A stretch of DNA of 64,000 bases from Epiperipatus broadwayi (lineage: Eukaryota; Onychophora; Udeonychophora; Euonychophora; Peripatidae): contig JAQFVV010012496.1 of the NCBI GenBank assembly GCA_028023455.1, positions 1,178,001 to 1,242,000 on the forward strand, given 5' to 3'. This document shows positions 23,057-34,439 of this stretch, one piece after another. The notes under the pieces were generated by a model. The model was not told the origin of the DNA. It worked only from the letters and a program-made list of their open reading frames with translations, and did no database searches. The first letter of the stretch is position 1. The number at the start of each line of letters is the position of its first letter. The translations under genes were made by a program, and so were the position numbers.

Positions 23057-23160
23057 GCGTTGGTGGTCGAGAGGTCAGCACAGCAGCCTTGCGAGTAGTT
23101 GTCCCGGGTTAGCGGGTTCGCTTCCCAGCCGATGCTATGACACATGAAGACAAAAAAAAG
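23057..23160 (+). repeat. tRNA-derived SINE
   Basis: GCGTTGGTGGTCGAGAGGTC (A-box region), CAGCAGCCTTGCGAG, then B box GCGGGTTCGCTTCCC and tail GCCGATGCTATGACACATGA with an A-rich end. Same family as 51540-51656 and 1262-1350. Confidence 0.8.
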
Positions 23161-23274
23161 AATGCAATTTGTGGTTTTGCAAAACAATGTAATTTAAAAA
23201 GAAAGTTGAAAAATATCTTTAAAGTAAAATGTTTCCCAATGGAGACTATTGTGGATAATTGTTATATATGATTA

Positions 23275-23610
23275 AATAATAGTATAGAGGATTTGAACTT
23301 AGATTTTCAAGCACCCTTCAACTATCCTCACTATCTCATACAACTGATACACATGACCAAACACATGTAGAAAAGATAAATAATCACCAATATAGGTATT
23401 TCGTGCTAAACCAGCACTCATCAGTTGGTCCAGATTATTATCTCCCACACACATATATATAATCAGTGCTCAGTTTATATTAAGATAGCAAATATTCATA
23501 CTTTAATGGACAGGCTTCAATCCACTCCAGCCTCCAACTTTTCAGCCATCCATATCATTAAAAATCTGATGATGAAAACTCAAATCCCATGCTGATGCTA
23601 ATATTATTAA
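23275..23610 (-). repeat. Family E element with intact hammerhead and tRNA-like end
   Basis: Read on the minus strand the unit contains the hammerhead at 23386-23429 and ends in a tRNA-like segment in which CTAAGTTCAAATCCTCTATA resembles a Pol III B box. Copies: 24404-24680 (hammerhead deleted) and both arms of 54155-54655. The tRNA-like end suggests Pol III transcription, which is inference. Confidence 0.7.
23386..23429 (-). ncRNA. Hammerhead ribozyme, canonical core (family E)
   Basis: On the minus strand the parts are: stem I ACCAA; core CTGATGA; stem II GTGCT/AGCAC with loop GGTTT; GAAA; stem III ATA/TAT around CC; cleavage-site A; stem I TTGGT. Every conserved box is present, stem I has five perfect pairs and stem II five with the usual G-C closing pair. 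Stem III is three pairs with a two-base loop, which is strained in a monomer and favours a dimeric ribozyme. The 54260-54303 copy keeps the same stem I and III. Confidence 0.85.
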
Positions 23611-23689
23611 ATAATAGATAAAAATAAATGTGAACATTAAAAATAAAAAAATTTAAAATAAATCAAATACATTAGCAACTCTTTCCATA

Positions 23690-23990
23690 CAATAGTGCTA
23701 CTCAATGCAATTTATAGTAACAGAAAAGTGACTGTTGGAGAGTTGTATTAGATCCAAAGATCTAGGTGAAGTGCTGTCAGATCAAAGGCTTCTACCTGAT
23801 GAAGGCCACAAGCTAGAAACTAGTCTGGGGACTTTTGAATGAGTAGGCACTAAATAATGATTTTGATGTACAAACCTTCTGACATCCATTCCTTACTATG
23901 GCTTGCACTGGATAGCACTATTGTATTGTTTTAACAACTTACATCAGTGTAGAAAATGGTGGTCATACGTTATTTCAGTGCTTTAAATCG
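23690..23990 (-). mobile_element. Old family A copy with hammerhead-like core
   Basis: Diverged arms (CCATACAATAGTGCTACTCA and TAGCACTATTGTATTG). The right arm has CTGATGA at 23796-23802, AGGCCACAAGCTA, GAAACTAGTC, TGGGG to 23831. The outer end GTGGTCATACGTTATTTCAG is decayed. No target duplication found. Confidence 0.6.
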
Positions 23991-23999
23991 AAAACTTGT

Positions 24000-24400
24000 C
24001 AATTAGAAAAAGATAAAAAAGTTTCAAATATATATAATTTTAAAAATATTAATCAAGTAGAAATTTCCTCCCATATTCATTATTCCATTGAAGTGTCATT
24101 TTACTACTTTGATCAATGTTAACTATAATTCAGACATACCATTTTTTCACAAATATAGTATTTATTGTTTTAAAAAAAAAAGACCTACAGTCTTTCCTTT
24201 TTTTTTTTTTTGGAATTGTCAAAAGTACTACTTTATCAATGGCAGTTATGAGTACTCTGAGTTTTAAGTCATTAAAAATACTTCTATATATTTATACACC
24301 CCATAGTTTCAGTCATTATCCTGATTTTTGTTATTATTGTGTTCCTGTTACAGTGAAGTGTTATACAATCGGGTTGATTTTTCCAGAAACACTACAATAA
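24000..24400. other. AT-rich DNA with poly-A and poly-T runs
   Basis: An open frame at 24116-24400 has no recognised motif and is broken by homopolymers. Nothing else seen. Confidence 0.35.
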
Positions 24401-24403
24401 ATT

Positions 24404-24790
24404 AGATATAATTAAAAGGGATATGAACCCATACTTTCAAACTTCCTTTAATCATTTATACCATCTCATACAATCGACATACACAATCACATACATACGT
24501 AAAAGATAAATAATCCCCAATATACATATTTCATGCGGAATCAGTATCTCCCACACACATATATAATCAGTGCATGGTTTATATTAAGATAGCAAATCTT
24601 CAAACTTTAATGGACAGGCTTCAATATTCTCCAGTCTCCAATTCTTCAGCCATCCAGGTCATTGAAAATCTAATGATTGCATGTTCAAAGCCCTTGTTTG
24701 CCAATTTCGTTGTCATACACATCTTTTCTCTGTGCCATCCATGTGGTGAAATTACTACACAGAATGAAGAAGTAATAACATTTTAAAGTG
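24404..24790 (-). repeat. Family E copy lacking the hammerhead core
   Basis: Collinear with 23275-23610 (GATATGAACCCATACTTTCA, TACGTAAAAGATAAATAATC, AATATACATATTTCATGC, then CTTCAATATTCTCCAGTCTC), but the block that should hold the hammerhead core is deleted between 24535 and 24550. Confidence 0.6.
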
Positions 24791-25250
24791 ACAAATAGAA
24801 GAACCAATCAGGAATCATCATTCTGTTTACCCTCACTCTTCTGCTTCTATCTTATCAAAGAACTGTTTGGGTGAACTTTCATAATTGTAGCTGTGGCAAG
24901 TTAATGCAGGAACCGAAGAAATCTATCTCCAAATACTTCAAAACAGATTGGAATTTAACGATCTCATCGGTCTTATTATCTAAATAAGTCTTCAGGAAAC
25001 GTTTTGTTAATATTTAATTTGTAACATCATATATATTGTACATTCTAACAATTATTTATATATATTAGTAATTTTTATTAGATATTCATTAGACTAGAGA
25101 TTATCCACTAATGAATAATATTTCTGTAGTATAATTTTTTACTCCACCATTCTCAGTAGTAGGAACTGGTTTTTATCCAATTTTAGCACCTTGTGGAGGA
25201 GTGTAATTATAAACATATGACCAAAAACATGTGAAAAATATATATGATCT

Positions 25251-25292
25251 TCAAGATGCCCATTTCATGCTACACCAACACTCATCAGTTGA
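25251..25292 (-). ncRNA. Hammerhead ribozyme with compensatory stem changes (family E)
   Basis: On the minus strand: TCAA, CTGATGA, stem II GTGTT/AGCAT with loop GGTGT, GAAA, stem III ATG/CAT around GG, cleavage-site C, TTGA. Compared with 23386-23429, stem I changed from CCAA/TTGG to TCAA/TTGA and stem III from ATA/TAT to ATG/CAT. Both changes keep pairing, which supports selection on the fold at some time in the family. Confidence 0.8.
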
Positions 25293-25570
25293 CCTAGATC
25301 ACAAATATCCAATTACTATTGTTTAATTGATAAATGTCAAACTTGCTATCCTCACAATGTTGACGCAAACTACTTAATGGCAATATATTAATAATTTTTA
25401 TTTATCATTCATTAGACTAGATATTATGCAATAAAAAATAATATTTCTATAGTGTAATTTTGACTACACCACTTTCCCATAAGATAGAGACTACTTCTAT
25501 CCACTTTTATCATCTTGTGGAAGAGTGTAATCACAAACACATCACTAAACATGTGAAAAAGATGCATAAT

Positions 25571-25616
25571 CCCCCACAATGTGTTTCATGATAAACCAGG
25601 ACTCATCACTTAGACT
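25571..25616 (-). ncRNA. Decayed hammerhead (family E)
   Basis: On the minus strand GTGATGA replaces CTGATGA (first C lost), followed by GTCCTGGTTTATCAT and GAAAC. Probably inactive. Confidence 0.5.
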
Positions 25617-25994
25617 AGATCACAATCTCTTTCTATCATTGTTCAGTTTATATAGATAGCCAATTACGACAGTTTAATTGATAAGCATCAAACATACTAC
25701 CCTCGCAACTTTGGTGCAGATCATTTGATGGAAATATATTAATAATTTTTATTAGTCATTCATTAAACTAGGGATTATCCAATAGGGATTATCCAATAAT
25801 GAATAATATTTCTGTAGTGTAATGATCATTACACCACTCTCACCCAAGGGTAGGGACTGGTGTTTATCCACTTTTAACATCTTGTGGAAGGGTGTAATCA
25901 TAGACATATGATCAAAGGTATATGAAAAAGATCTATTATATTCCTGTATCTTTCATGAAAGTAGTATAGTGAAAATTACACTACAGAAATATTC

Positions 25995-25998
<4 letters not shown>

Positions 25999-26034
<36 letters not shown>

Positions 26035-26072
26035 GTATATTTCTGTATAGTTTTATATATATATATATATAA
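25999..26072. repeat. Two (TA)n microsatellites
   Basis: Pure TA runs at about 25999-26030 and 26053-26071 separated by TTTATGTATATTTCTG. Confidence 0.95.
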
Positions 26073-26224
26073 AACCCAAACTGTCTAACATTATACTAGT
26101 AATAAATAAAATGCAAAACCATAAAACAATACAATACTAGTAATTATGTATTTATTTAATGCACATTGATTACGTATCAAAAGATTTCACAAGTACTAAT
26201 GTGTAATAGGAATTGTGGACTTAA

Positions 26225-26835
26225 TCAGTGAAGTATTGAATAGCTTCACGCTCTCAGATCTAACGCTTCAGCTTCACCTATTTATATAGAAAGTAGGTTT
26301 AAGTAAAGAAGGGTTCCCCTCTTTTCTTCTAAAGCATAAGCTTGTGGTTAAGACCTGTAGAGGTCCCTACAGTCGCATTTTCAAGTGCACATTCTTGAGG
26401 TTTATTGCCTTAGTAAATATTAATACAATACTAGGTAAAATCCATAATATTTACCAAAATCCTTTTCACAACCGTGGTTTTATCTACTACAAATACACCT
26501 TCCCAAGTGACAATCAAACTAAAGGAACCAACATATATATACAAACAAACATTTCCATAATTCATTTCAAACACCACCTGCCCTTAATATCAAAAGATGT
26601 CTTTATAAGATTGATAACCTTAGATCTCTTATAAAGATATCTTTTGATATTAAGGGCAGGTGGTGTTTGAAATGAATTATGGGAAGGTTTGTTTGTTTGT
26701 ATATATATGTTTGTTCCTTTAGTTTGATTTTCACTTGAGAAGGTCTATTTGTAGTAGATGAAACCGTGGTCATGTAAGGATTTTGGTAAAAATTTTGGAT
26801 TTTAACTAGTCTTGTATTGTTTTATGGTGTTTCAT
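26225..26835. mobile_element. Fold-back element with ~180-bp arms
   Basis: Arms at about 26427-26607 and 26633-26815 share inverted blocks ATATCAAAAGATATC or close, CACCACCTGCCCTTAATATC, and GTTTTATCTACTACAAATA. The loop is about 25 bp. The right arm contains GATGAAACC, GT, GGTC, a GAAA plus perfect stem III layout, but the CTGANGA box is only CTTGAGA, so a hammerhead is not secure. The open frame at 26344-26634 is the left arm. The left flank carries 26341-26418, the repeat also at 385-462. Confidence 0.65.
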
Positions 26836-26839
26836 ATAT

Positions 26840-27520
26840 ATATATTTCATTAATTGGATAAATGTTTATTTAAATCAACTAAAAGTCTTGGTCTGTCCTT
26901 AATTTCATAGCCCAGTGGCTAGATAATTCACAAAATATTGTGTTTCTCTTTCATTGAATAAAATGAGCAAATACATGATGGTGTGAAGTTAAAATTGTTT
27001 TATATTTTTCTAATACTTTATGACGCATTGATAAAAGTTAAATCTTCCACAAATTTCTTTATTACATTAGATCATAATTTTTGTATGCGCACAGCATAAT
27101 AGCAGAGATTATAAAGGGTTCTAGATTATTGGAAAAAATATATTTTGAATTGATGTTTAAAGTTTTCATAAAACAAATAATCTTTTTTTTTCAGTAAGTA
27201 ATGTTTTAACATTTTTAAAATATAGAAATCTCTAACTATCATCTGAAAGATCTCTTTCATTTTGTTATTTATAAAACTAAAATCAAGATTATTTTAAAAT
27301 ATAAAAAAATAAAACATCTGCGAATGTATGATTAATATATATTTATATTGGCTGTTGTGAATATTTTTTATTATTTATTATCATTATACTTTATATTAAT
27401 TGTGGTATATAAATCATTATATATGTAATTACTACGAAATTAAAATTATATATATATTAAAATCATAAAGTAACTTTTTCATTTTACAAACATCAGTTTC
27501 TTCAATTACACTCAGAAAAT
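26840..27520. other. AT-rich DNA, no gene
   Basis: Nothing recognisable. Confidence 0.4.
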
Positions 27521-27523
27521 AAA

Positions 27524-27549
27524 ATAACAACAACAACAACAACAACAAC

Positions 27550-27591
<42 letters not shown>

Positions 27592-27593
27592 TC
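27524..27593. repeat. (AAC)n(AAT)n microsatellite at the 3' end of a LINE
   Basis: AAC repeats followed by about 15 AAT units. Directly abuts the 3' end of the non-LTR element. A matching (AAT)n(AAC)n lies at its other end (30531-30595). Confidence 0.9.
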
Positions 27594-30530
27594 TTTAATT
27601 CAACTCTTTATTTATTTAATGTACATATCAACAGCATTTAGCCATTATAGATTGCACAGTAATGTAATTATTATTTATAAATCTAAATAAGCATTATAAA
27701 ACAAAAAAATAATATCAATAAAATAGAAAAACAATAAAATGCACAAATGAATAAAAAGGCAATATATCAAATGAAATTAAGGATAGTATTTTTTTAAGAG
27801 GACTTTAGTGAATTGTTTAAAATCCAGATTAAAAACATCATCATTACCAAAATCTTTGTTATAAGTTCTAGGTAAACGAAATAAAGGGGAAAATCTTAAT
27901 ACATCAGATTTACAAATTTTCAGTTCAAAAATATTGTGAGTACGAGTATTATAATTCTGTTTTCTAATACCTAAATTAGAAAGCAAATTAGATACAGAAA
28001 TATTCTGGGAAATAAATTTATGAAAAAGCTTGAGATCTCTTGTTTTTCGTCTCAGCAGTAAATCAATATAGTGTTCATTACCTAAACTATTCAATTTTGC
28101 AAATTTGTCAAAAACAGACTGAATTCTTATGATATCTGTCCCGTTATGAGGATTCCATATAATTGAACCATACTCCAAGATGGGAAGAACTAAGGATATA
28201 AAAAGTTTAATCTTTGTAAATTTATTAAATGCTTTTACATATCTGTAAATAGCTCCTACAATTTTAAGAGATTTATTCACCATAAAATTAATGTGATTAT
28301 GAAAAGACCCATTATTGGAAAATATTATTCCTAGATCTCTTTGATGATCATTTTTTATAATTTTAGAATCACCAATATAGTAGGAAAACCTTAAGATTTC
28401 AGATTTTCTACAGTAAGAGACAATGGAGCCCTTATCCATATTTATATCTATATAATTACATTCACACCAATTCAAGAAATTATCTATATCACTTTGAAGT
28501 AAAAAACAGTCATTAATAGAATAAATATGCCTAAAAACATTGCAATCATCTGCATAACATAGAAGATGTGAAAATTTAATGCATGTTTTTAGGTCATCAA
28601 TGTATACATTAAATAATAAAGGTGCAAGAACACTGCCTTGAGGCACCCCAGTGAAACAATAATATGATAATCACAATTTATTATTAAACCTCACACAAGA
28701 CATTCTATTCTTAAGAAAAGAGTCAAACCAATTAATTAATAATTTGGAAAAACCTAACCTACAAAGCTTCTGAAGAAGAATTTTATGATTAACTCTATCA
28801 AAAGCCTTGGACATATCAAAATTAATAACATACAACCTAGATTGATTCTCAATTGAATTTGCAATGTGATCAAAAATAGTTAGCAAATTTGTTTCAATGG
28901 ACCTATTAGGTAAAAAGCCATGCCGCTCTGGTGCCAAAACCTTAGAGACATCCAAGATAATTTTATTATATAAACATCTTTAAATATTCGAGCAACAGTG
29001 TGTAGAATTGAAATAGGTCTATAGTCACTTACCAAATTTCTAGATCCTTTTTTAAAAATAGGAACAACTTTAGCAATTTTAAGGGGTGTAGGAAAAGTAC
29101 CATATACTAAAGAGCAATTAAAAATATGCAAAAGAGGAGAAGCAATGTTCTCAGCACATCCTTTATAAATGAAAGCTGGAATATTGTCAAGGCCCACACT
29201 AGAATATAATTTAAACTGCTTAATAGCAAAAATAATATCAGATTTAATAAATGAATCAAATGTTATCCTTTCTTCAACTAGATCATTATTTTCAGTTAAA
29301 TTAGTAAAAGAATTAGAGTGTTTAAAAAGCTCTGAGAAATAATGAGAAAAATCATCTGCGACTAGACTTGAATTATTACTCTGTAATTTTTTTTTTTGTA
29401 ATGCCTAAATCCTTAACTAGAGACTAAAATTGCAAAGGATTATCAGAAATATGACTTTCAGTATTTTGTATAAATTTTTGAAAATCTCTATGATATATAA
29501 CCTTTGACAATCTTCTATAATTAATAACATTGTTATAATAATTTAAGTTCTTAGTTTTCCAATATTTACGATGATGAAATGATTTCCTTTTAATAATTTA
29601 TTTAAGAGATACTGAAAACCATAGAGGAAAATGGTTAGTTAAAATTTTTTTTTTAGGAATGTATTTGTCAATTAGTTCACTAAATGATTGTTCAAAAAAT
29701 CTCCATACAGAAATATACATCAGATGAAGAATACAAATTTTTCCAGTCAAAATTAGACAATTGTAAACAAAGACCTAAATAATTTCCTTTTTTGTAGCTT
29801 CTTTTCATAATTTTAAATGGACAAAGTCTATTAAATTTAATATTAATATAAAATTCTAAGGGAGGATGATGCAAATCAATGGAAAAAGAAAGAGAAGAAG
29901 TAATTAAACATTCAATTGTAGGAAAATTACTAAGAATATAATCCAATGTGTGATCATTAAAATTGGTGTATGGATTAAATTGTTTTAGATTTAACAAATT
30001 GCAAAACTGAATCATTCTCAATGCTTTAGGTGAAAAAGAAACTGAATCTATGATAGTAGTACCTGGATATAAATCAGGAATATTAAAATCACCAGTAATA
30101 ACTATATATGATTTGTATTTGATTAAAAAATCTTCAAGAATAGAAAGAAACTAATTAAACTCTAAAAAGGATAATGTTGGCTTTATGTAGATAGAACCCA
30201 AAAGAACCTTGACACTATTTTCCAAACATATTTGACACCATGTAGCCTGACAAGATGATGAATAGGAATATACTTATATATAAAATTACATTTAAAGGCA
30301 ATGAGCATGCCTCCATCTTTGGAAACAACATCAGAAGATCTGTCTCCTCTTCAAAGTACTTTATATCTATTGTTCATAAAAATATCATCTGAAATGTGTT
30401 GAGTAAGCCAAGTTTCTGAAATAAAAACAAGATCAAAATTTTCAGAACTGAAAAATTGCTTAATTTTTGCAGTCTTAGTTCTCATCCCATGAATGTTTAT
30501 GTAAAAACAATAAAGTCCAAACATAATATC
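27594..30530 (-). pseudogene. Jockey/CR1-like non-LTR retrotransposon, 5'-truncated and frameshifted
   Basis: Read on the minus strand. The apurinic-type endonuclease starts at about 30520 with YINIHGMRTKTAKIKQFFSS and ISETWL. Its C-terminal part at 30021-29692 contains NDHTLDYILSNF. The reverse transcriptase has VVPIFKKGSRN and DYRPISIL (29197-28880), NFDMSKAFDRVNHKILLQKL (28955-28671, catalytic Asp of motif A), then MPQGSVLAPLLFNVYIDDL and the YADD catalytic box (28646-27777, starting near residue 32). At least three frameshifts or stops separate these pieces, so it is inactive. There is no ORF1. The 3' UTR (27594-27776) leads into AAT repeats. The clade is a family-level judgement from motif memory. 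Confidence 0.85.
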
Positions 30531-30531
30531 A

Positions 30532-30590
<59 letters not shown>

Positions 30591-30595
30591 CAACA
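30531..30595. repeat. (AAT)n(AAC)n microsatellite at the 5' end of the LINE
   Basis: About 17 AAT units then four AAC units, grading into (GAA)n. With 27524-27593 it brackets the LINE with the same repeat pair, as expected if the element inserted in a pre-existing AAT/AAC tract. Confidence 0.9.
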
Positions 30596-31341
30596 AGAAG
30601 AAGCAGAAGCAGCAGAAGAAGAAGAAGAGGAGGAGGAGAAGAAGGAGAAGAAGAAGAAGAAGAAGAAGAAGAAGAAGAAGAAGAAGAAGAAGAAGAAGAA
30701 GAAGAAGAAGAAGAAGAAGAAGAAGGAGAAGAAGAAGAAGAAGAAGAAGAAGAAGAAGAAGAAGAAGAAGAAGAAGAAGAAGAAGAAGAAGAAGAAGAAG
30801 AAGAAGAAGAAGAAGAAGAAGAAGAAGAAGAAGAAGAAGAAGAAGAAGAAGAAGAAGAAGAAGAAGAAGAAGAAGAAGAAGAAGAAGAAGAAGAAGAAGA
30901 AGAAGAAGAAGAAGAAGAAGAAGAAGAAGAAGAAGAAGAAGAAGAAGAAGAAGAAGAAGAAGAAGAAGAAGAAGAAGAAGAGAAGAAGAAGAAGAAGAAG
31001 AAGAAGAAGAAGAAGAAGAAGAAGAAGAAGAAGAAGAAGAAGAAGAAGAAGAAGAAGAAGAAGAAGAAGAAGGAAGAAGAAGAAGAAGAAGAAGAAGAAG
31101 AAGAAGAAGAAGAAGAAGAAGAAGAAGAAGAAGAAGAAGAAGAAGAAGAAGAAGAAGAAGAAGAAGAAGAAGAAGAAGAAGAAGAAGAAGAAGAAGAAGA
31201 AGAAGAAGAAGAAGAAGAAGAAGAAGAAGAAGAAGAAGAAGAAGAAGAAGAAGAAGAAGAAGAAGAAGAAGAAGAAGAAGAAGAAGAAGAAGAAGAAGAA
31301 GAAGAAGAAGAAGAAGAAGAAGAAGAAGAAGAAGAAGAAGA
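30596..31341. repeat. Very long (GAA)n tract, about 745 bp
   Basis: Near-pure GAA/AAG purine tract with only a few interruptions (AGGAGG near 30626-30637, AGGAG near 30724, AGAG near 30980, AGGAAG near 31071). The plus strand is all purine. GAA tracts this long are known to form triplex (H-DNA) structures and to stall replication; whether it does so here is inference. Confidence 0.98.
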
Positions 31342-31348
31342 GTAGTAG

Positions 31349-31475
31349 TAGTTAAACTTTCATATTATGATTTAAAAGCTTAGTGGAAAGGTAAAAAAAT
31401 AGAAATATAGTAAAAGTAAGTTAAACTTTTCTATTATGATTTAAAAGCTTAGTGGAAAGTTAAAAGAATAGAAAT
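31349..31475 (+). repeat. Tandem duplication, ~64-bp unit
   Basis: Two copies of a unit containing TTAAACTTTC, ATTATGATTTAAAAGCTTAG and TGGAAAG lie directly beside the GAA tract. Confidence 0.8.
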
Positions 31476-31479
31476 ACAG

Positions 31480-32815
31480 TATGTGCAGGCAGTATCAAAT
31501 TACAATTAAAGTAAATAAAGTCAGATATTACTTATTAACACTGCTAAGATTAAACAGGGTATACAGAAAGAATACAATGCAGAACAGAATTATACAATAA
31601 ATAAACTCTGATTATGCAGTACCACACCAAAAGCATGCTTAAAAAGAAACTATATCATATGAAGAAAATAATAAAACTTTTTCAGTTGTTGATATTAAAA
31701 ACATTTTGTTAATTTATTACAAATACAAATGATAAAAAGTAATAATAAATAAAAGTACATAAATGCACTAACACATTTTAAGTGTGTGTGCTTTTAAAAT
31801 ATAATATTTACATTTAAACACCTGCAAACAATTTATTAATAAGAAATATAAAAAAACAAATCTTTTATTGATGTATTTAATTTGTAATAATATAAGGTAC
31901 TTATGTATTATCCTGTCTACAAAGCTTGGCAGACTTTTTTTTAAATTTAGAGACTTACAATAAATATTGCTGACAAGAAGTGGTCATATTTAATATTTAC
32001 AATTATTTTTATTATTATCATCATCATCATCATCATCATCATTATTATTATTTAATAAATTTATATACAAGTGTTCAATTGATTTGAATAATATTTCTTA
32101 TGTCAATGGTTGTGTAGTATGTATTAATTTTTGGCATTTGTTTTATTTATTTAATTTTCTTTATTTTCTCAACTGTTCTTTTACTATTTGAATTTTTGGT
32201 TATATTTTTATCTAATTTATTATTTTTACATGTAAATTCAACACACAAGATTTTTCTTGTTTGGAGTTTTTAATAATTGTTGTGTACTTAGTTTATTTCA
32301 TTGAATAAATTTAATTTAATTGATTGATTATTATTTATTTATTTACTTATTTTTTATTACACCTGGATTTTAGGTATATAAAATATATTTGTATTTAAAG
32401 TATTACAACGGTTAGTAAAAGTCTGTTCAATTTAACCATTGCAAAATGTGTTATATATTTAAAAATTAGATGGAGCAAACTTTTTGAAAATGTAAATCCG
32501 AATTGCATACATGTGTAAAAGAAGCACCATTAGATAGATATTAATAAGACAAAATATTTAGAACAGTTGGAATATTAAATATATTTGATCCTAAACAGTC
32601 TGTTTAATTATTTATATTTTAAATGAAACAATTGTACTTAAAATTTTCATATTTAATAGAGATATGAAAGCTTTATTTTAAAATGTAGTCTAATGAAGTA
32701 ATAAATAATTCAATGAAATAGAAAGAAGTGCATTATTATTATTTATTATAAAGATAAGATTGTACCAGAGATGATAGTCAAGAGGGAAATAAATTCACCT
32801 ACATAAACTACATTA
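31480..32815. other. AT-rich DNA with an (ATC)n run
   Basis: Contains (ATC/ATT)n at about 32016-32051. No coding signal. Confidence 0.4.
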
Positions 32816-32926
32816 AAATATAATAACTACTCTTTCTTATTGCATTGCCAAATGTATACCATATAATACTAAATTGTCCATGCACTTTACTATTGTTACG
32901 CAATGCTTTATTTACCACCCTTTTTT

Positions 32927-32972
32927 ACAGTTTATAGTTTCGATTGCCCCTTAAATCTTCTTCAGAACTTCA
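32927..32972 (-). ncRNA. Hammerhead-like motif (family B, left arm)
   Basis: On the minus strand: CTGAAGA, AGATTTAAGGGGCAATC, GAAACTATA. Position 7 of the core tolerates any base, so CTGAAGA is a valid box; stem II is weakened to GATT/AATC. Confidence 0.5.
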
Positions 32973-33087
32973 TATCTCCTAACCTCAACTAAATTCAGAT
33001 TTTAATTTTTAAATTTAAATTTTAAAAATTTACTATTAACAGTAAATTTTTAAAATTTGAATTTAGGAGTTAAGGCTAGGAGATATA

Positions 33088-33127
33088 AAGTTCTGAATAA
33101 GATTGCTAGGGCAATCGAAACTGTAAA
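33088..33127 (+). ncRNA. Hammerhead-like motif (family B, right arm)
   Basis: CTGAATA at 33093-33099 (G8 lost), stem II GATTG/CAATC with loop CTAGGG, GAAACTGTA. One core substitution makes activity doubtful; stem II is perfect. Confidence 0.5.
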
Positions 33128-33229
33128 CTGTAAAAAAAGGGTGATATATAAAGCATTATGTAACAGTAGTAAAGTGCATGGACAATTTAGTATTATATAG
33201 TATACATTAAAATATCTTTGAAGAAATAA

Positions 33230-33960
33230 ATGTGAATTATAACTTTAAACCATGGTGAATATCAAAGTACTAACAAAGTCCAAGTTTAAATGTATATTTA
33301 TTTGAGATAACCACACAATTCTAAGAATAAATAGTTCTGCAGAATAGCAAAGTTAATACAGGAATCCTATTTACCATTGATTATTAATTAATTAAATATC
33401 ATAAGAACCATTAGATCATATGAAGTAGTATTTATTCTTAAAAACATTATGGTTTTGACTTGGGTAGATTCCATTATTATTCAGCATACTCTATGTCAAA
33501 CAGTAGTATAATTTTCTTTTAATATAAATAATGCCAAATGATGATTGTATTATATTCATGTACTGTTCTAGTACTTATCTGTAGTGGACAGTAGACACAC
33601 TAATATCCACCCCCAGAAGGAACCACTGAACCTATAGCTTAGAATATGATTTTAGAAAACTTAGGGTGGAGAATGGAAAGGGAATGTAAAGTGGTTAACA
33701 GGTTTCTCTGGGTATAGTTGCTGAGAGATTCCTGATGCCGTATAAGGAGAAGTCACAGTGCATCACATCACATGAATATGAGTTTACTGGTGAAAATACA
33801 AAGTATAAATGCCTTCACAGTTACACCATCACTCATAGATATTTAAAATTGCCACTAGATTGTGGAACGCAGAGATTCTTTGGAAATATTAATTGACAGA
33901 GCAGACAACAGTAAACAAAACAAAGTTAGTTTACAGAACAATATAGTACAGTTCAAGTAT
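33230..33960. other. Less AT-rich segment without recognised gene
   Basis: 33560-33900 is more balanced in base composition than its surroundings, but I see no open frame or family match. Confidence 0.35.
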
Positions 33961-33969
33961 AATGTATTT

Positions 33970-34432
33970 AACAGAGGCAAAACTCTCCATACAGTAGTGC
34001 CACTCAGTGCAAAACCAGAGTAATCAATGGTTGCCTGAAGATTTGTGCATAAAATCCCTATTTATTGCCTACACATCCAATATCCCCAGATTAGTTTTTA
34101 GCTTGTCATTTTCTTCAATGAGCAGCCTTGGATCTGAGAGCAATGCATCTATATCTTAGGATCTGCAGTCCTCTAGCTGCCACCTTTTATCTTTTTAGTT
34201 AAGTATAAAGCTATGAATCCAAAATTGAAAGCACAATAATATTTTCCATCCAAGCTCGTTTGCTTATATAGTCATACAGATCTGAACTTAGTACAGTATC
34301 TATACATTTTGGTGTCTTTGGTTCTTTAATAACCATTGTCACCATTATTCTACTATATGGAGAGTTTTGTCTCTGTTTTAATAGCTTGAGCAAGCATAAG
34401 AAATGGTGATCATGTGATGTTTAGTGGTTTAA
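33970..34432 (-). mobile_element. Family A fold-back element
   Basis: Left truncated end GAGGCAAAACTCTCCATACA, right full end ATCATGTGATGTTTAGTGG. The left arm has the hammerhead complement in decayed form (TTCTTCAATGAGCAGCC). No exact target duplication; only AATGTAT is shared by the flanks. Confidence 0.75.
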
Positions 34433-34439
34433 GATCAAT

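Larger units (their letters stand above)
25060..25985 (-). repeat. Second tandem array of ~315-bp family E hammerhead units
   Basis: Three head-to-tail units with the same landmark order as 119-1262, starting at about 25105, 25435 and 25800 with AATAATATTTCTRTAGT. The first two contain hammerhead blocks at 25251-25292 and 25571-25616, spaced about 320 bp apart; the third breaks off at 25960 and meets an inverted CACTACAGAAATATT at 25978. It then abuts (TA)n. Confidence 0.75.
32822..33202. mobile_element. Family B fold-back element with 13-bp target duplication
   Basis: Arms at about 32850-33020 and 33035-33202 are inverted copies (GTCCATGCACTTTACTA and its complement at the outer ends). The flanks are TACATTAAAATAT at 32809-32821 and 33203-33215. 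Each arm has an outward-facing hammerhead-like block. The centre holds nested AT palindromes (AATTTTTAAATTTAAATT). Confidence 0.85.

Noticed and set aside
26630-26815. Hammerhead in the 26-kb fold-back
   Set aside because: GAAACC-GT-GGTC looks right, but no CTGANGA box with a pairing stem II precedes it.
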